NCBI GenBank assembly: GCA_900317745.1
Contig: ONHW01000005.1
Location: forward strand, 1 to 64,000
DNA from: an uncultured Bacteroidales bacterium
GTDB taxonomy: Bacteria > Bacteroidota > Bacteroidia > Bacteroidales > Paludibacteraceae
Direction of reading: 5' to 3'
DNA length: 64,000 nt
Shown here: positions 52,976 to 61,992 of the stretch, piece by piece
How the letters are laid out: the number at the start of each line of letters is the position of its first letter
How positions within the stretch are numbered: position 1 is the stretch's first letter
Position numbers and translations under genes: made by a program
Notes under the pieces: model-generated
Database searches by the model: none
What the model saw: only the letters and a program-made list of their open reading frames with translations
What the model was told of the DNA's origin: nothing

Positions 52976-53635
52976 ATGAAAAAACTTCAATTATTTGCTT
53001 TTTCAATGGCGTTGTGCCTCGCCCTGCCGGTTTGTGCCGAGGATGAGTCGCATCGTAGCATGAATCCGCACATGATTCGTATCGGCTGGGGCGACCAGCA
53101 TTTCGAGCATGTGGTCTGGCACGCTACACCGCAACCGATGAACAAGCTTCCCGAGACCTATTCAGCCAAGTATTCGGAGCATTTCCGCTATACCCAGCAT
53201 TGGTCGGTGGAGTACCAGTATCGCTTCAACCGTTGGTTCAGTTTGGGCGGATTGGTGGACGGTAGCGGCGTGATGTGGGATGATGTGATCCGCAACGGAC
53301 TCGGCAATGAGATGTCGCGTACGCCTGATCGTTCTGTGTTCAACATTGTGGCTATGCCTACCATCTATTTCACGTATCTGCATCACGAGTACGTCTCGTT
53401 GCACTCAGGTCTGGGCATGGGCTTCAATATCAACGGCGGCACGGAGGTCGATACCTACGGACGCAAAACGGTTTGTGCACCTGCACTCAACCTCACCCTC
53501 ATCGGCATATCGGCGTGGTACCACAGCTGGTTCGCTTCGCTGGAGATGGGCGCATTGATCTCCCTCAACGATGGACAGAACATTTATATGTTCGGCAGCC
53601 GGTTGTTTTCTGCAACTATTGGTGTAACCTTCTAA
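52976..53635 (+). CDS. Exported protein, probable outer-membrane beta-barrel, unknown function
   Basis: A 219-residue protein with a signal peptide (MKKLQLFAFSMALCLALPVCA) and barrel-like amphipathic strands (HWSVEYQYRFNRWFSLGGLV, VAMPTIYFTYLHHEYVSLHSGLGMGF, LNLTLIGISAWYHSWFASLEMGA), ending in an aromatic strand FSATIGVTF typical of outer-membrane proteins. No specific family recognised. ATG 52976 is chosen because an upstream in-frame ATG (52931) falls in the hairpin. It lies 12 nt before the lipase-like lipoprotein. Confidence 0.7.
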   Translation: MKKLQLFAFSMALCLALPVCAEDESHRSMNPHMIRIGWGDQHFEHVVWHATPQPMNKLPETYSAKYSEHFRYTQHWSVEYQYRFNRWFSLGGLVDGSGVMWDDVIRNGLGNEMSRTPDRSVFNIVAMPTIYFTYLHHEYVSLHSGLGMGFNINGGTEVDTYGRKTVCAPALNLTLIGISAWYHSWFASLEMGALISLNDGQNIYMFGSRLFSATIGVTF

Positions 53636-53647
53636 ATATACAGCACT

Positions 53648-54994
53648 ATGACTATGCAACGATTCTGTAACGGGTTACTCGGTATTACCCTTATGATTAT
53701 TCTCTCCGCTTGTTCGTGGGGACACTATTATGTGTTGGATCTTGATGAGCTGCCACCTGCTATCGACAGCACCATGTTCCGTATCACCGGCACCCGCACC
53801 ACCGATCTTTCCGGCGGTATGCCATCCGACTGCTATCTGCCCGGCGGTACGCCGTTCAACGAGTGGAACGACGGCAATCCCGAAGGCGACCCGCAACTTC
53901 GCCGTGCCTCCGGTGTGTCGGCTGCCGGAATGATGCAGGCTATTCTGGATAAGATGAACAGCAGCTCGGTCATCGAGATGAACGGTATCTATAAGTCGGT
54001 CGATTCCAATGGCAATCCTCTGACACTGTCCGGAAAAGTGCTTCTGCCGGCTGACGGAAAGTTTGACAGGTATATTATCGTCTCGCATTATACCATCGGC
54101 TCTAACAAGGAGGCACCCAGTAATGCTTTTCCGCTCGAAGGTATGCTCTGCAGTATGGGCTACGCACTGGTTGTCCCTGATTATATAGGTTATGGTGTCA
54201 CGGCCAACATGCAGCATCCTTACCTGGTTATGAACCTTACTGCATTGAATGTGGTGGATATGTACGTGGCTGTCAAGAAGTATTTTGATGCAGCCGGTAT
54301 TCGTCCCAAGTATGATGATATCTACCTTATGGGCTACTCGCAGGGCGGTGCCACCACCATGGCGGTCGAGTATATGATCGAGGAGTTCTACAACCCGTAT
54401 CTCCTTACCGATAATCCTATTAATATCAAGCGCGTGTTTGCCGGAGGCGGACCGTACGATGTCAAATCTACCTATGAGAGGTTTGTTACCGAAGATGTGG
54501 CTGACTATCCTGTGGCTGTTCCTCTTGTCTTGCAGGGGATGATCAAAGGTAATTCTCTTGACCTGTCGATAAGTAGAATGATTCAACCCTGGCTGTGTGA
54601 TAAACTCGACGAGTGGATCAACAGCAAGAAATATACTACCGCTGAGATCAACGCATTGATCGGCACCAAGGTCACCAGTAAGATGCTTACCGAGATAGGT
54701 ATGGATGTACAGAGCAGAGAGGTGAGTGAATTGTTCAAAGCTATGGTGGAGAACTCGATTATCTCCTACGCATGGGAGCCGCAAGCACCTGTGTATATCA
54801 TGCATTCCATGGATGATGAGACTGTTACCTACCTCAACGCTACCAATGCCAAACAACGGTGGCAAAACGCGAATATCATCTACAATTTCGGCCATTACGG
54901 AGGCCACGTCAAGACCTGCCTCCGATTCATACTGACCGTCAAGACATTGCTTGACGAAGATCGCAAAGACGAAAATATCAACTACGTAAATTGA
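53648..54994 (+). CDS. Alpha/beta-hydrolase (secretory lipase-like) lipoprotein
   Basis: A 448-residue lipoprotein; lipobox LSAC puts the lipidated Cys at residue 22. The alpha/beta-hydrolase fold is shown by YIIVSHYTIGSNKEAP, YALVVPDYIGYGV, the nucleophile elbow YLMGYSQGGATT (Ser of GYSQG), and a C-terminal VYIMHSMDDETV (acid) with YNFGHYGGH (histidine). The layout is that of the secretory-lipase/prolyl-aminopeptidase-like hydrolases. The substrate may be a lipid or acyl ester at the cell surface. ATG 53654 is an alternative start. Confidence 0.83.
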   Translation: MTMQRFCNGLLGITLMIILSACSWGHYYVLDLDELPPAIDSTMFRITGTRTTDLSGGMPSDCYLPGGTPFNEWNDGNPEGDPQLRRASGVSAAGMMQAILDKMNSSSVIEMNGIYKSVDSNGNPLTLSGKVLLPADGKFDRYIIVSHYTIGSNKEAPSNAFPLEGMLCSMGYALVVPDYIGYGVTANMQHPYLVMNLTALNVVDMYVAVKKYFDAAGIRPKYDDIYLMGYSQGGATTMAVEYMIEEFYNPYLLTDNPINIKRVFAGGGPYDVKSTYERFVTEDVADYPVAVPLVLQGMIKGNSLDLSISRMIQPWLCDKLDEWINSKKYTTAEINALIGTKVTSKMLTEIGMDVQSREVSELFKAMVENSIISYAWEPQAPVYIMHSMDDETVTYLNATNAKQRWQNANIIYNFGHYGGHVKTCLRFILTVKTLLDEDRKDENINYVN

Positions 54995-55974
54995 TGTCTA
55001 TGTTAGTCAAAAGTCAAAAGTCAAAAGTCAAAAGCCGGAGCAGCCTCTTGTCTTTGACCATTCGTGGTCTTTTATCGTTGAGCGTAGTTGTCTTTGCGCT
55101 CTCGTCCTGCAACCCTGAGGCAAAAGCCGTCAGCGGTATGAAGGTGCAGATCGAAATCAACCCGTTCGTCATGTCTTCAGGATTCATCCGTGTAGCGTTT
55201 GTCCCGAACAAGGAGGCCTATTACCATGTAGGCATTGTACCTGTCGAGGAGGCGCCGGATACCACCAAATCGTCCAGCGTCAAAGGATTCATGTCATTGA
55301 TGCTTGACCTCGCCTACGCTGACTACCTCTACTGGCGCTCCGATTTGCTGTATGATGGAGTATCGCCTGTGGCGGAATTTCCTACTCACTCGTTGCAGTA
55401 CGGTCAGGTTACGCGTAACTTCACACTGCTTGAACCCGGCAAAGATTATATGGTCTTCGCATTCGCTGTGGACGCACAGACCAACAAACCCGACGGACGA
55501 TTGTTCACCTCGTATGTCAGCACCTCGATCACGTCGGAGTACGAGGATCTGTATTTCGAGTACCGCGTCCGCGGATACTGGGATTATGTCTATCCGCTCT
55601 TCTTCTCACAGATGGGTATGGGTGAGCAGATCGTCAACTATGTGCCTTGGGTAGGCGCAACTGCCGATTCGGTGGATCTGGTCACCTCTGGCTACGATGG
55701 GCCCCAAGCATATTTCCTTGAGTTGTTTGGCGGGTATCAGTCCTTCTATGATGACTCCAATATCCACTTCGGCATCTATGCCCATAACAACGACGGCTTG
55801 GGCGACGGGTCGTCCTACACACTCTTCGAGGAGGGACATACCTACTACACCGGCCTCTCACTCATGGATGGCTATCTGTCCAAGGACGCGCTGGTTATAT
55901 ACAAGTTCCACTGGAAGAACGAAAAAATACAATTACTCTTCGACAAAGATGACGTCCTTACTACCAAATGGTAG
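54994..55974 (+). CDS. Lipoprotein of unknown function with repeat-encoded N-terminus
   Basis: A 326-residue lipoprotein with lipobox ALSSC. The start overlaps the upstream stop (TGATG). Residues 4-13 or so (VKSQKSKVKS) are encoded by four tandem 7-bp AGTCAAA units, giving an unusually long basic n-region before LLSLSVVVFALSSC. The mature part is beta- and aromatic-rich (YAFVPNKEAYYHVGIVPVEEAP-like start, DLYFEYRVRGYWDYVYPLFFSQ). No known domain. It probably shares an operon with the two preceding envelope genes and ends before a terminator-promoter junction. Confidence 0.68.
   Translation: MSMLVKSQKSKVKSRSSLLSLTIRGLLSLSVVVFALSSCNPEAKAVSGMKVQIEINPFVMSSGFIRVAFVPNKEAYYHVGIVPVEEAPDTTKSSSVKGFMSLMLDLAYADYLYWRSDLLYDGVSPVAEFPTHSLQYGQVTRNFTLLEPGKDYMVFAFAVDAQTNKPDGRLFTSYVSTSITSEYEDLYFEYRVRGYWDYVYPLFFSQMGMGEQIVNYVPWVGATADSVDLVTSGYDGPQAYFLELFGGYQSFYDDSNIHFGIYAHNNDGLGDGSSYTLFEEGHTYYTGLSLMDGYLSKDALVIYKFHWKNEKIQLLFDKDDVLTTKW
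55005..55032 (+). repeat. Four tandem 7-bp AGTCAAA units in a coding start
   Basis: Exact units at 55005, 55012, 55019 and 55026. A gain or loss of one unit would shift the reading frame of the lipoprotein, because 7 is not a multiple of 3. Confidence 0.9.
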
Positions 55975-56051
55975 CACGATCTGACCTGTAATCAAACCGA
56001 ATACTTGCTGACTATGCTTGCTCACTCTGTACTATGAGCAAACGTAAATTA

Positions 56052-56092
56052 AAAAAAATCCCGCAAAAATTTGCAAATGTGGGATTTTTTTT
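56052..56092. terminator. Terminator overlapping the glgP promoter
   Basis: AAAAAATCCCGCA pairs with TGTGGGATTTTTT, with A- and T-tracts on each side, so it can work in both directions. The loop contains the TTTG box of the next promoter. Confidence 0.75.
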
Positions 56093-56101
56093 GTACCTTT
56101 G
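56070..56101 (+). promoter_or_regulatory. Bacteroidetes-type promoter for glgP-gldA
   Basis: TTTG at 56070-56073 and TACCTTTG at 56094-56101, 20-nt spacing. The -33 box sits in the terminator loop and the spacer covers its T-tract. Confidence 0.65.
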
Positions 56102-56180
56102 CGTTTTCTATGGTTTTGACGTGTCTGCGCTGTGGCGGTGACACGATATAGTTGAATAAACAAAATTAAATAATATAATT

Positions 56181-58742
56181 ATGCAAATCAAAGTAAGTAA
56201 TGCAAGTCCTATGCAGTTCCACGAAGTAACGGTTCAGGCTCATCTACCGCAGAACCTCAATAAGTTACGTGAACTTGCATATAACCTGTGGTGGGTATGG
56301 AACAGTGATGCCAAGAACTTGTTCCGCCAGATTGACAACGATGCATGGCATCGCGCCTCGTCCAACCCTGTTCTGTTGCTGAACATGCTGGGTTATGACA
56401 AGTTGCTCGAGTTGAGTAAGAACCGCGTGTTCATGGCGCAACTCGACTCTATCTATGAGGATTTTACCGAGTACATGAAGGTGCCGCGTGATGCCTCGCG
56501 TCCCTCGGTTTCGTATTTCTCGATGGAGTATGGTCTGTCCAGCGTGCTGAAGATCTATTCCGGTGGTCTGGGTATCCTGGCGGGTGACTACCTCAAGGAG
56601 GCTTCCGACAGCAATGTCGATATGACTGCTATCGGTTTCCTCTATCGCTACGGATATTTCACACAAACCCTCTCGCCCGAAGGTCAGCAGATCGCCAACT
56701 ACGAGGCACAGAACTTCAACAACCTGCCTATCACGCAGGTTCGTAACGAGGACGGCAGCCCGATGGTAATCGATGTGCCCTATCCCGACCGTTTTGTACA
56801 CGCCTATCTGTGGAAGGTCAACGTGGGCCGTATCTTCCTCTACCTGCTCGATACCGACAACGATATGAACTCCGAGTGGGATCGCCAGATCACGCACCAA
56901 CTCTACGGTGGCGACTGGGAGAACCGTATCAAGCAGGAGATACTGCTGGGTATAGGCGGTGTGCTCGCCCTCAACAAACTCGGCATCAAGACCGATGTCT
57001 ATCACTGCAACGAGGGCCACGCAGCACTCATGGGGCTGCAGCGTATGGTGGATCTCGTTAATGAGGGGCTGAACTTCCGTCAGGCACTCGAGGTCGTTCG
57101 CTCAAGCGGATTATATACCTGCCATACACCGGTTCCTGCAGGTCACGACTATTTCGAGGAAGGCTTGTTCTACAAGTATATGCATACCTATGCCGACAAA
57201 CTCGGCATCGAGTGGGGTGACCTCATCGGTCTCGGACGTGCTAACCCCGAAGATGGTGGCGAGAAGTTCTCGATGTCCGTATTCGCCCTGAACACCTGCC
57301 AGGAGGCAAACGGTGTATCGTGGCTGCACGGCGAGGTGAGCAAGAAGATGTTCTCGCCCGTATGGAAAGGTTACTATCCCGAGGAGTTGCATGTAGGTTA
57401 CGTAACGAATGGTGTACACATGCCTACCTGGGCGGCTTCGGAGTGGAAGAAAGTATATAAGCAGAATTTCCCGAAGGGCTTCTGGAACGACCAGTCGAAC
57501 CTGGATATGTGGCGTAATTACCTCGACATACCTGATGAGATGATCTGGGGTACACGTATGCACCTCAAGAAGCGACTGATCGATTATATCAAGCACAAGT
57601 TCCAAGAGGACTGGATGAAGTCGCAAGGCGATCCCGCACGTATCGTTCGCGCTATCAACGAGATGAACCCGACGACGCTGATCATCGGTTTCGGTCGCCG
57701 TTTCGCAACCTACAAACGTGCACACCTGCTGTTCACCGACCTCGAGCGTCTCGAGCGCCTCGTGAACAATCCGAACTATCCCGTACAGTTCCTCTTCACA
57801 GGTAAGGCGCACCCGGCAGACGGCGCAGGTCAGGGACTGATCAAGCGAATCATCGAGATTAGCCGTATGCCGCAGTTCCTCGGTAAGATCATCTTCCTTG
57901 AGAACTACGACATGGACCTCGCCAAACGTCTCATATCCGGTGTGGATATCTGGCTGAACACTCCGACCCGTCCGCTCGAGGCTTCCGGCACATCGGGCGA
58001 GAAAGCGCAGATGAACGGTGTGCTAAACTTCAGTGTGCTGGATGGCTGGTGGTACGAAGGCTACGTGCCCGGCGCAGGTTGGGCGCTAACCGACAAGCGT
58101 ACGTACGAGAACCAGGCTCACCAGGATCAGTTGGATGCCGCTACAATCTATCAGATGCTGGAGAGCGAGATCATCCCGATGTATTACGCTCGCAATGCAC
58201 AAGGTTTCTCACCGGCTTGGGTACAGGCTATCAAGAAGAGCGTAACCGAGATTACTCCCCGCTTCACAACCAAGCGTATGATGGACGACTATTTCGACCG
58301 CTTCTACTGCAAGCTGGCTAAGCGTCATGCTACGCTGAGCGCAAACAACTACGAGCTGGCAAAGCAGATCGTGGCATGGAAGGAGAACATGGTAGCGCAC
58401 TGGGACGAGATCAGCCTCGTAAGCAGCAATGTGGAAGAGGTGCTCAGCGCCGGCGTTACCGTGGGTGAACAGTACAAACTTGAGGCTATCCTGGATACGA
58501 AGTCCCTGGGCGACAAGGGCATAGGTGTCGAACTCGTTGTCGTACGCTCGTCGCTCCACAACAACGACAAACTCTACCACGTTCAGGAGTTCGACCTCAA
58601 GAAGGCTGTCGGCTCTATCCTGCATTTCGAGACTACATACACCGCCAACTACGCCGGTGCACTGAAGTTCGGCTTGCGTATGTTCCCCAAGAACGACCTG
58701 CTGCCGCACCGTATGGACTTCTGCTACGTTCGCTGGCTCTAA
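56181..58742 (+). CDS. glgP: Alpha-glucan phosphorylase (GT35)
   Basis: An 853-residue cytoplasmic enzyme releasing glucose 1-phosphate from glycogen or maltodextrins. It has [14 protein letters not shown] near the N-terminus (the alpha-glucan family type), [42 protein letters not shown], and the pyridoxal-phosphate lysine in [17 protein letters not shown]. The Glu before Lys, where many enzymes have Met or Trp, is the usual Bacteroidetes variant. It fits downstream of the secreted amylases at 11991-19318. It starts a new transcription unit and ends 9 nt before the ABC ATPase start. Confidence 0.95.
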   Translation: MQIKVSNASPMQFHEVTVQAHLPQNLNKLRELAYNLWWVWNSDAKNLFRQIDNDAWHRASSNPVLLLNMLGYDKLLELSKNRVFMAQLDSIYEDFTEYMKVPRDASRPSVSYFSMEYGLSSVLKIYSGGLGILAGDYLKEASDSNVDMTAIGFLYRYGYFTQTLSPEGQQIANYEAQNFNNLPITQVRNEDGSPMVIDVPYPDRFVHAYLWKVNVGRIFLYLLDTDNDMNSEWDRQITHQLYGGDWENRIKQEILLGIGGVLALNKLGIKTDVYHCNEGHAALMGLQRMVDLVNEGLNFRQALEVVRSSGLYTCHTPVPAGHDYFEEGLFYKYMHTYADKLGIEWGDLIGLGRANPEDGGEKFSMSVFALNTCQEANGVSWLHGEVSKKMFSPVWKGYYPEELHVGYVTNGVHMPTWAASEWKKVYKQNFPKGFWNDQSNLDMWRNYLDIPDEMIWGTRMHLKKRLIDYIKHKFQEDWMKSQGDPARIVRAINEMNPTTLIIGFGRRFATYKRAHLLFTDLERLERLVNNPNYPVQFLFTGKAHPADGAGQGLIKRIIEISRMPQFLGKIIFLENYDMDLAKRLISGVDIWLNTPTRPLEASGTSGEKAQMNGVLNFSVLDGWWYEGYVPGAGWALTDKRTYENQAHQDQLDAATIYQMLESEIIPMYYARNAQGFSPAWVQAIKKSVTEITPRFTTKRMMDDYFDRFYCKLAKRHATLSANNYELAKQIVAWKENMVAHWDEISLVSSNVEEVLSAGVTVGEQYKLEAILDTKSLGDKGIGVELVVVRSSLHNNDKLYHVQEFDLKKAVGSILHFETTYTANYAGALKFGLRMFPKNDLLPHRMDFCYVRWL

Positions 58743-58751
58743 TTGCATCGG

Positions 58752-59504
58752 ATGATCGCTGTAGAGCACTTATATAAGTCAATCGGCTCAACCTCCATCC
58801 TCAACGATGTGTCACTGCACATCCGCGAGGGGGAGGTTGTCGGATTGCTTGGTCCGAACGGTGCCGGCAAATCCACGCTGATGAAGGTGCTCACCGGCTT
58901 GTGGAAAGCCGATAGCGGCGTGGTGAACGTCTGCGGCATCGATGTGCCGGCTAAGCCCGACGAGGTGCATGCGCATATAGGTTACCTGCCCGAGCAGAAC
59001 CCCCTATACGCGGATATGTACGTGCGCGAGTACCTTATGTTTATCGCGCGCATGCGAGGTCTAACAGGCGCAGCCGGTCAAACAGCTGTGGGGTCCCCAA
59101 AGAACTCGTTCGCATGGGGTGCTTTGCAGCGGTCAAACAGCGCAGCGGTCGAACATCTTATAGACCGCGTCGGACTGACGCCGCAGGCTGACAAACGTAT
59201 CCGCACGCTCAGCAAAGGCTACAAGCAACGTGTCGGACTCGCAGCAGCAATGATCGGTGATCCGGAGATTCTTATCCTTGACGAACCGACTACAGGGCTC
59301 GATCCCAACCAGCTGGAGGATATACGTGCGCTCATCCGCGAACTGGGTAAGCAGCACACTGTTATCCTGTCCACGCATATCTTGCAGGAGGTTTCTGCCA
59401 TCTGCAACCGCGTGATTATCATCAGCCAAGGTCAGGTCCGCCTGGATCAACCCCTTACTGCTATCCCTGACCTCGAAGCAGCCTTCCGCTCCGCCACCAA
59501 TTAG
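58752..59504 (+). CDS. gldA: GldA-like ABC transporter ATP-binding protein with insertion
   Basis: A 250-residue ABC ATPase: GPNGAGKS Walker A (34-41), the GldA hallmark IGYLPEQNPLYADMYVREYL (76-95), signature LSKGYKQRVGLA (153-164), Walker B ILILDEP (173-179) and H-loop STHILQEV. Between MRG and the next helix is an insertion of about 29 residues (104-132, TGAAGQTAVGSPKNSF...), Ala/Ser/Gly-rich and unlike relatives. The usual ~300-residue GldA C-terminus is shorter here. ATG 58752 is preferred over TTG 58743. It would energise GldF/GldG export; gldG is 17 kb upstream and gldF was not found. Confidence 0.83.
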   Translation: MIAVEHLYKSIGSTSILNDVSLHIREGEVVGLLGPNGAGKSTLMKVLTGLWKADSGVVNVCGIDVPAKPDEVHAHIGYLPEQNPLYADMYVREYLMFIARMRGLTGAAGQTAVGSPKNSFAWGALQRSNSAAVEHLIDRVGLTPQADKRIRTLSKGYKQRVGLAAAMIGDPEILILDEPTTGLDPNQLEDIRALIRELGKQHTVILSTHILQEVSAICNRVIIISQGQVRLDQPLTAIPDLEAAFRSATN

Positions 59505-59688
59505 TCTATAATCTATCAGCGCAGCAGTCTATAATCTATAAGCACAGCGGTCTATATTCTATCAGCGTAGCGGTCTATAATCTATCAGTGAACGCAGTGA
59601 ACGGTCTATAATCTTTCAGTGAAACGGTCTATATTCTATCAGCGTAGCGGTCTATATTCTATCAGAGAAACGGTCTTTTATCTTTAAA
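59503..59688. repeat. Array of eight 23-bp repeats between gldA and ruvB
   Basis: Units follow the pattern CGGTCTATAWTCTATCAGCG with small changes; all are about 23 bp except one of 31 bp (CAGTGAACGCAGTGAA inside). The array fills the whole gap, starting in the gldA stop codon and ending at the ruvB ATG. There are no unique spacers, so it is not a CRISPR. A related CAGCGCAGCGGTC string occurs inside gldA at about 59138-59150. Confidence 0.85.
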
Positions 59689-59690
59689 CA

Positions 59691-60707
59691 ATGAGTGATT
59701 TTGATATCCGCCAACAGATGAGTGAGAAGGAGCAGGACAATGCCCTGCGCCCTTTGCGTTTTGCCGACTTTGCCGGACAGGCGAAGATCGTCAGCAACCT
59801 TAAGATCTTCGTCGAGGCTGCCAAGCTTCGCGGCGAGAGTCTGGATCATGTGCTGCTGTTCGGACCTCCGGGACTCGGCAAGACGACCCTGAGTAATATT
59901 ATCGCCAACGAACTGGGTGTCGGCTTCAAGGTCACTTCCGGTCCTGTACTCGACAAACCCGGCGATCTCGCCGGACTGCTTACCTCGCTCGAGCCGAACG
60001 ATGTCCTCTTTATCGACGAGATTCACCGCCTTAGCCCTGTTGTGGAGGAGTATCTGTACTCCGCTATGGAGGATTACCGCATCGATATCATGATCGACAA
60101 AGGTCCTTCGGCTCGTACGATACAGATCGACCTCAACCGTTTCACACTCATTGGCGCCACTACCCGTAGCGGACTGCTCACATCGCCTTTGCGCGCACGC
60201 TTCGGCATCAATTGCCACCTCGAGTATTACGATGCCGATGTGCTCTCGGCTATCGTGGCGCGTAGCGCCGGATTGCTCGGCGTGGATATCGACAGCCACG
60301 CAGCGGCAGAGATAGCGCGCCGCAGCCGCGGTACGCCGCGTATAGCCAACGCCTTGCTGCGACGTGTGCGCGATTTTGCGCAGGTCAAAGGCGATGGTAG
60401 AGTCGATCTCGATATAGCACAATACGCGCTCGAAGCTCTGAATATCGATACCTTCGGACTCGATGAGATCGACAACAAACTGCTCACCACTATCATCGAC
60501 AAGTTCAAGGGCGGACCCGTTGGACTGAACACCATCGCTACCGCCATGGGCGAGGATGCCGGAACGATAGAGGATGTGTATGAGCCTTACCTGATCAAGG
60601 AGGGTTTCATCAAGCGCACACCGCGTGGTCGTGAGGTCACCGAACTCGCTTACCGCCACCTGCATCGCTCACCTCTCTCACGCGACTCACAAGGCTCGCT
60701 GTTCTGA
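59691..60707 (+). CDS. ruvB: Holliday junction branch migration ATPase RuvB
   Basis: A 338-residue AAA+ motor that drives branch migration with Ruv[12 protein letters not shown] (Bacteroidetes version of the N-terminal RP.l.ef.GQ), Walker [21 protein letters not shown], Walker [18 protein letters not shown], sensor [12 protein letters not shown], the arginine-finger [10 protein letters not shown], and a C-terminal winged helix ([22 protein letters not shown]). Normal length. Confidence 0.97.
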   Translation: MSDFDIRQQMSEKEQDNALRPLRFADFAGQAKIVSNLKIFVEAAKLRGESLDHVLLFGPPGLGKTTLSNIIANELGVGFKVTSGPVLDKPGDLAGLLTSLEPNDVLFIDEIHRLSPVVEEYLYSAMEDYRIDIMIDKGPSARTIQIDLNRFTLIGATTRSGLLTSPLRARFGINCHLEYYDADVLSAIVARSAGLLGVDIDSHAAAEIARRSRGTPRIANALLRRVRDFAQVKGDGRVDLDIAQYALEALNIDTFGLDEIDNKLLTTIIDKFKGGPVGLNTIATAMGEDAGTIEDVYEPYLIKEGFIKRTPRGREVTELAYRHLHRSPLSRDSQGSLF

Positions 60708-60789
60708 TGGCACTCCTATTCGCAAATAGGGGCTAAATGCCACATAAAGAATACGATTTGCAGGTAACGAACGAAAATCTGCAAAATTA

Positions 60790-60821
60790 TTTGCATTATT
60801 CAAAACTTTTTTATACCTTTG
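60790..60821 (+). promoter_or_regulatory. Bacteroidetes-type promoter of the rplM-tsf operon
   Basis: TTTG at 60790-60793 and TACCTTTG at 60814-60821, exactly 20 nt apart; an excellent consensus match, as expected for a ribosomal operon. Confidence 0.72.
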
Positions 60822-61014
60822 TACGCTTTTTCGGCGCATGCCGGAGAGGTGGAGAGTGATTGAGCACTCTTCCTGGTAATAATCCGTCGAACTGGGCAGT
60901 GGATTTACCGTCATTTACCTTCTAAATTACCAAATCCTAAATGGTAAATGGTGAATGACCCAATGGTAAATCGTAAATGATGTCTGTCGGTTCGGCCAAA
61001 ACTAACAAAAACAA
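60822..61014 (+). ncRNA. Candidate structured leader of the rplM operon
   Basis: The leader of about 190 nt has two predicted stems: GGAGAGTG / CACTCTTCC (60851-60873) and GTAATAATCC / GGATTTAC (60876-60908, 2-nt bulge). AATGGTAAAT-type short repeats follow (about 60938-60980). Ribosomal operons often carry autoregulatory leaders bound by one of their products (here L13 would be the candidate). No match to a named RNA family is claimed. Confidence 0.4.
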
Positions 61015-61476
61015 ATGGAATACAACAATTACAAAACCGTGTCGGTGAGCAAAGAAGCTGCTCGTGACCTCAAACGTTGGGTCGTAATCGACGCGAAGGA
61101 CCAGATCCTTGGTCGTATGTGCACGAAGGTGGCTAACCTCCTCCGTGGCAAGTACAAACCCCAGTTCACTCCTAATGTGGATTGCGGTGACAATGTGATT
61201 ATCATCAATGCTGACGACGTTCGTATGACCGGCAACAAGTGGACCGACCGTACCTATGTTCGCTACACAGGTTTCCCGGGCGGACAGCGCGAGTTCACAC
61301 CCCAGGACCTCAAGAACAAAGGCGTTGACAAACTCATTCGCAAAGTAGTGAAAGGTATGCTGCCTAAGAACCGCCTCGGCGACAAACTGATTGGCAACCT
61401 CTACGTGTTCGCTGGTGCTGAGCACGACAAGCAGGCTCAACAACCTATCCAAATTGACATTAATACCCTTAAATAA
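61015..61476 (+). CDS. rplM: 50S ribosomal protein L13
   Basis: A 153-residue early-assembly protein of the large subunit. It has WVVIDAKDQILGRMCTKVANLLRGKYKP (family N-terminal block), NADDVRMTGNKWTDRTYVRYTGFPGG, and AVKGMLPKNRLG-type KGMLPKNRLGDKL followed by LYVFAGAEHDKQAQQP. Next gene rpsI starts 8 nt downstream. Confidence 0.97.
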   Translation: MEYNNYKTVSVSKEAARDLKRWVVIDAKDQILGRMCTKVANLLRGKYKPQFTPNVDCGDNVIIINADDVRMTGNKWTDRTYVRYTGFPGGQREFTPQDLKNKGVDKLIRKVVKGMLPKNRLGDKLIGNLYVFAGAEHDKQAQQPIQIDINTLK

Positions 61477-61484
61477 TCGAAGCA

Positions 61485-61871
61485 ATGGAAGTAATCAATG
61501 CATTAGGCCGTCGTAAGGCCGCTGTGGCACGCGTATATGTTAAGGAAGGTGCCGGTAATATCACGATCAACGGTCGTGACTTCAACGTTTATTTCCCATC
61601 TTCGATCCTCCAATACGTGGTTAAACAACCGCTGGAGAAACTGGGTGTAACCGAGAAATATGACATCAAGGCTAACCTCGACGGTGGCGGATTCAAGGGC
61701 CAGGCTGAGGCGCTGCGTCTCGCTATAGCACGCGCTCTCGTCAAGATCAATCCCGAGGACAAGACCGCTCTCAAGGCTGAAGGCTTCATGACTCGTGACG
61801 CACGTGAGGTGGAGCGTAAGAAACCCGGTCAGCCCAAGGCTCGCCGTCACTTCCAGTTCAGTAAACGTTAA
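61485..61871 (+). CDS. rpsI: 30S ribosomal protein S9
   Basis: A 128-residue small-subunit protein whose C-terminal tail reaches the P-site tRNA. INALGRRKAAVARVYVKEGAGNI start, GGGFKGQAEALRLAIARALV, MTRDAREVERKKPGQPKARRHFQFSKR end with the invariant KR tail. Confidence 0.97.
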   Translation: MEVINALGRRKAAVARVYVKEGAGNITINGRDFNVYFPSSILQYVVKQPLEKLGVTEKYDIKANLDGGGFKGQAEALRLAIARALVKINPEDKTALKAEGFMTRDAREVERKKPGQPKARRHFQFSKR

Positions 61872-61877
61872 TATCCA

Positions 61878-61914
61878 AATCTTCGGGACCTGCTACCGCA
61901 GTTACCCGAAGATT
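61878..61914 (+). promoter_or_regulatory. Strong hairpin between rpsI and rpsB
   Basis: Perfect 10-bp arms AATCTTCGGG / CCCGAAGATT with an inner CTGC/GCAG stem in the loop. It is not followed directly by a T-tract. It could be an attenuator, processing site or part of an S2-responsive leader. Confidence 0.55.
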
Positions 61915-61992
61915 GCTGCATAACGCTTTTTCTCTGCGAGGTGCAGTTTACGGACTAATAATAACACATTATTCAAAATTTATCTAACTCAA

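Noticed and set aside
59503..59688. CRISPR array
   Set aside because: Repeats are contiguous with no unique spacers, units are imperfect, and no cas gene is near.
60838..60913. tRNA-Ser-like string (GCCGGAGAGGTGGAGAG...) in the rplM leader
   Set aside because: No acceptor stem closure, no anticodon stem of proper length and no T-loop GTTCRA; better explained as leader stems.
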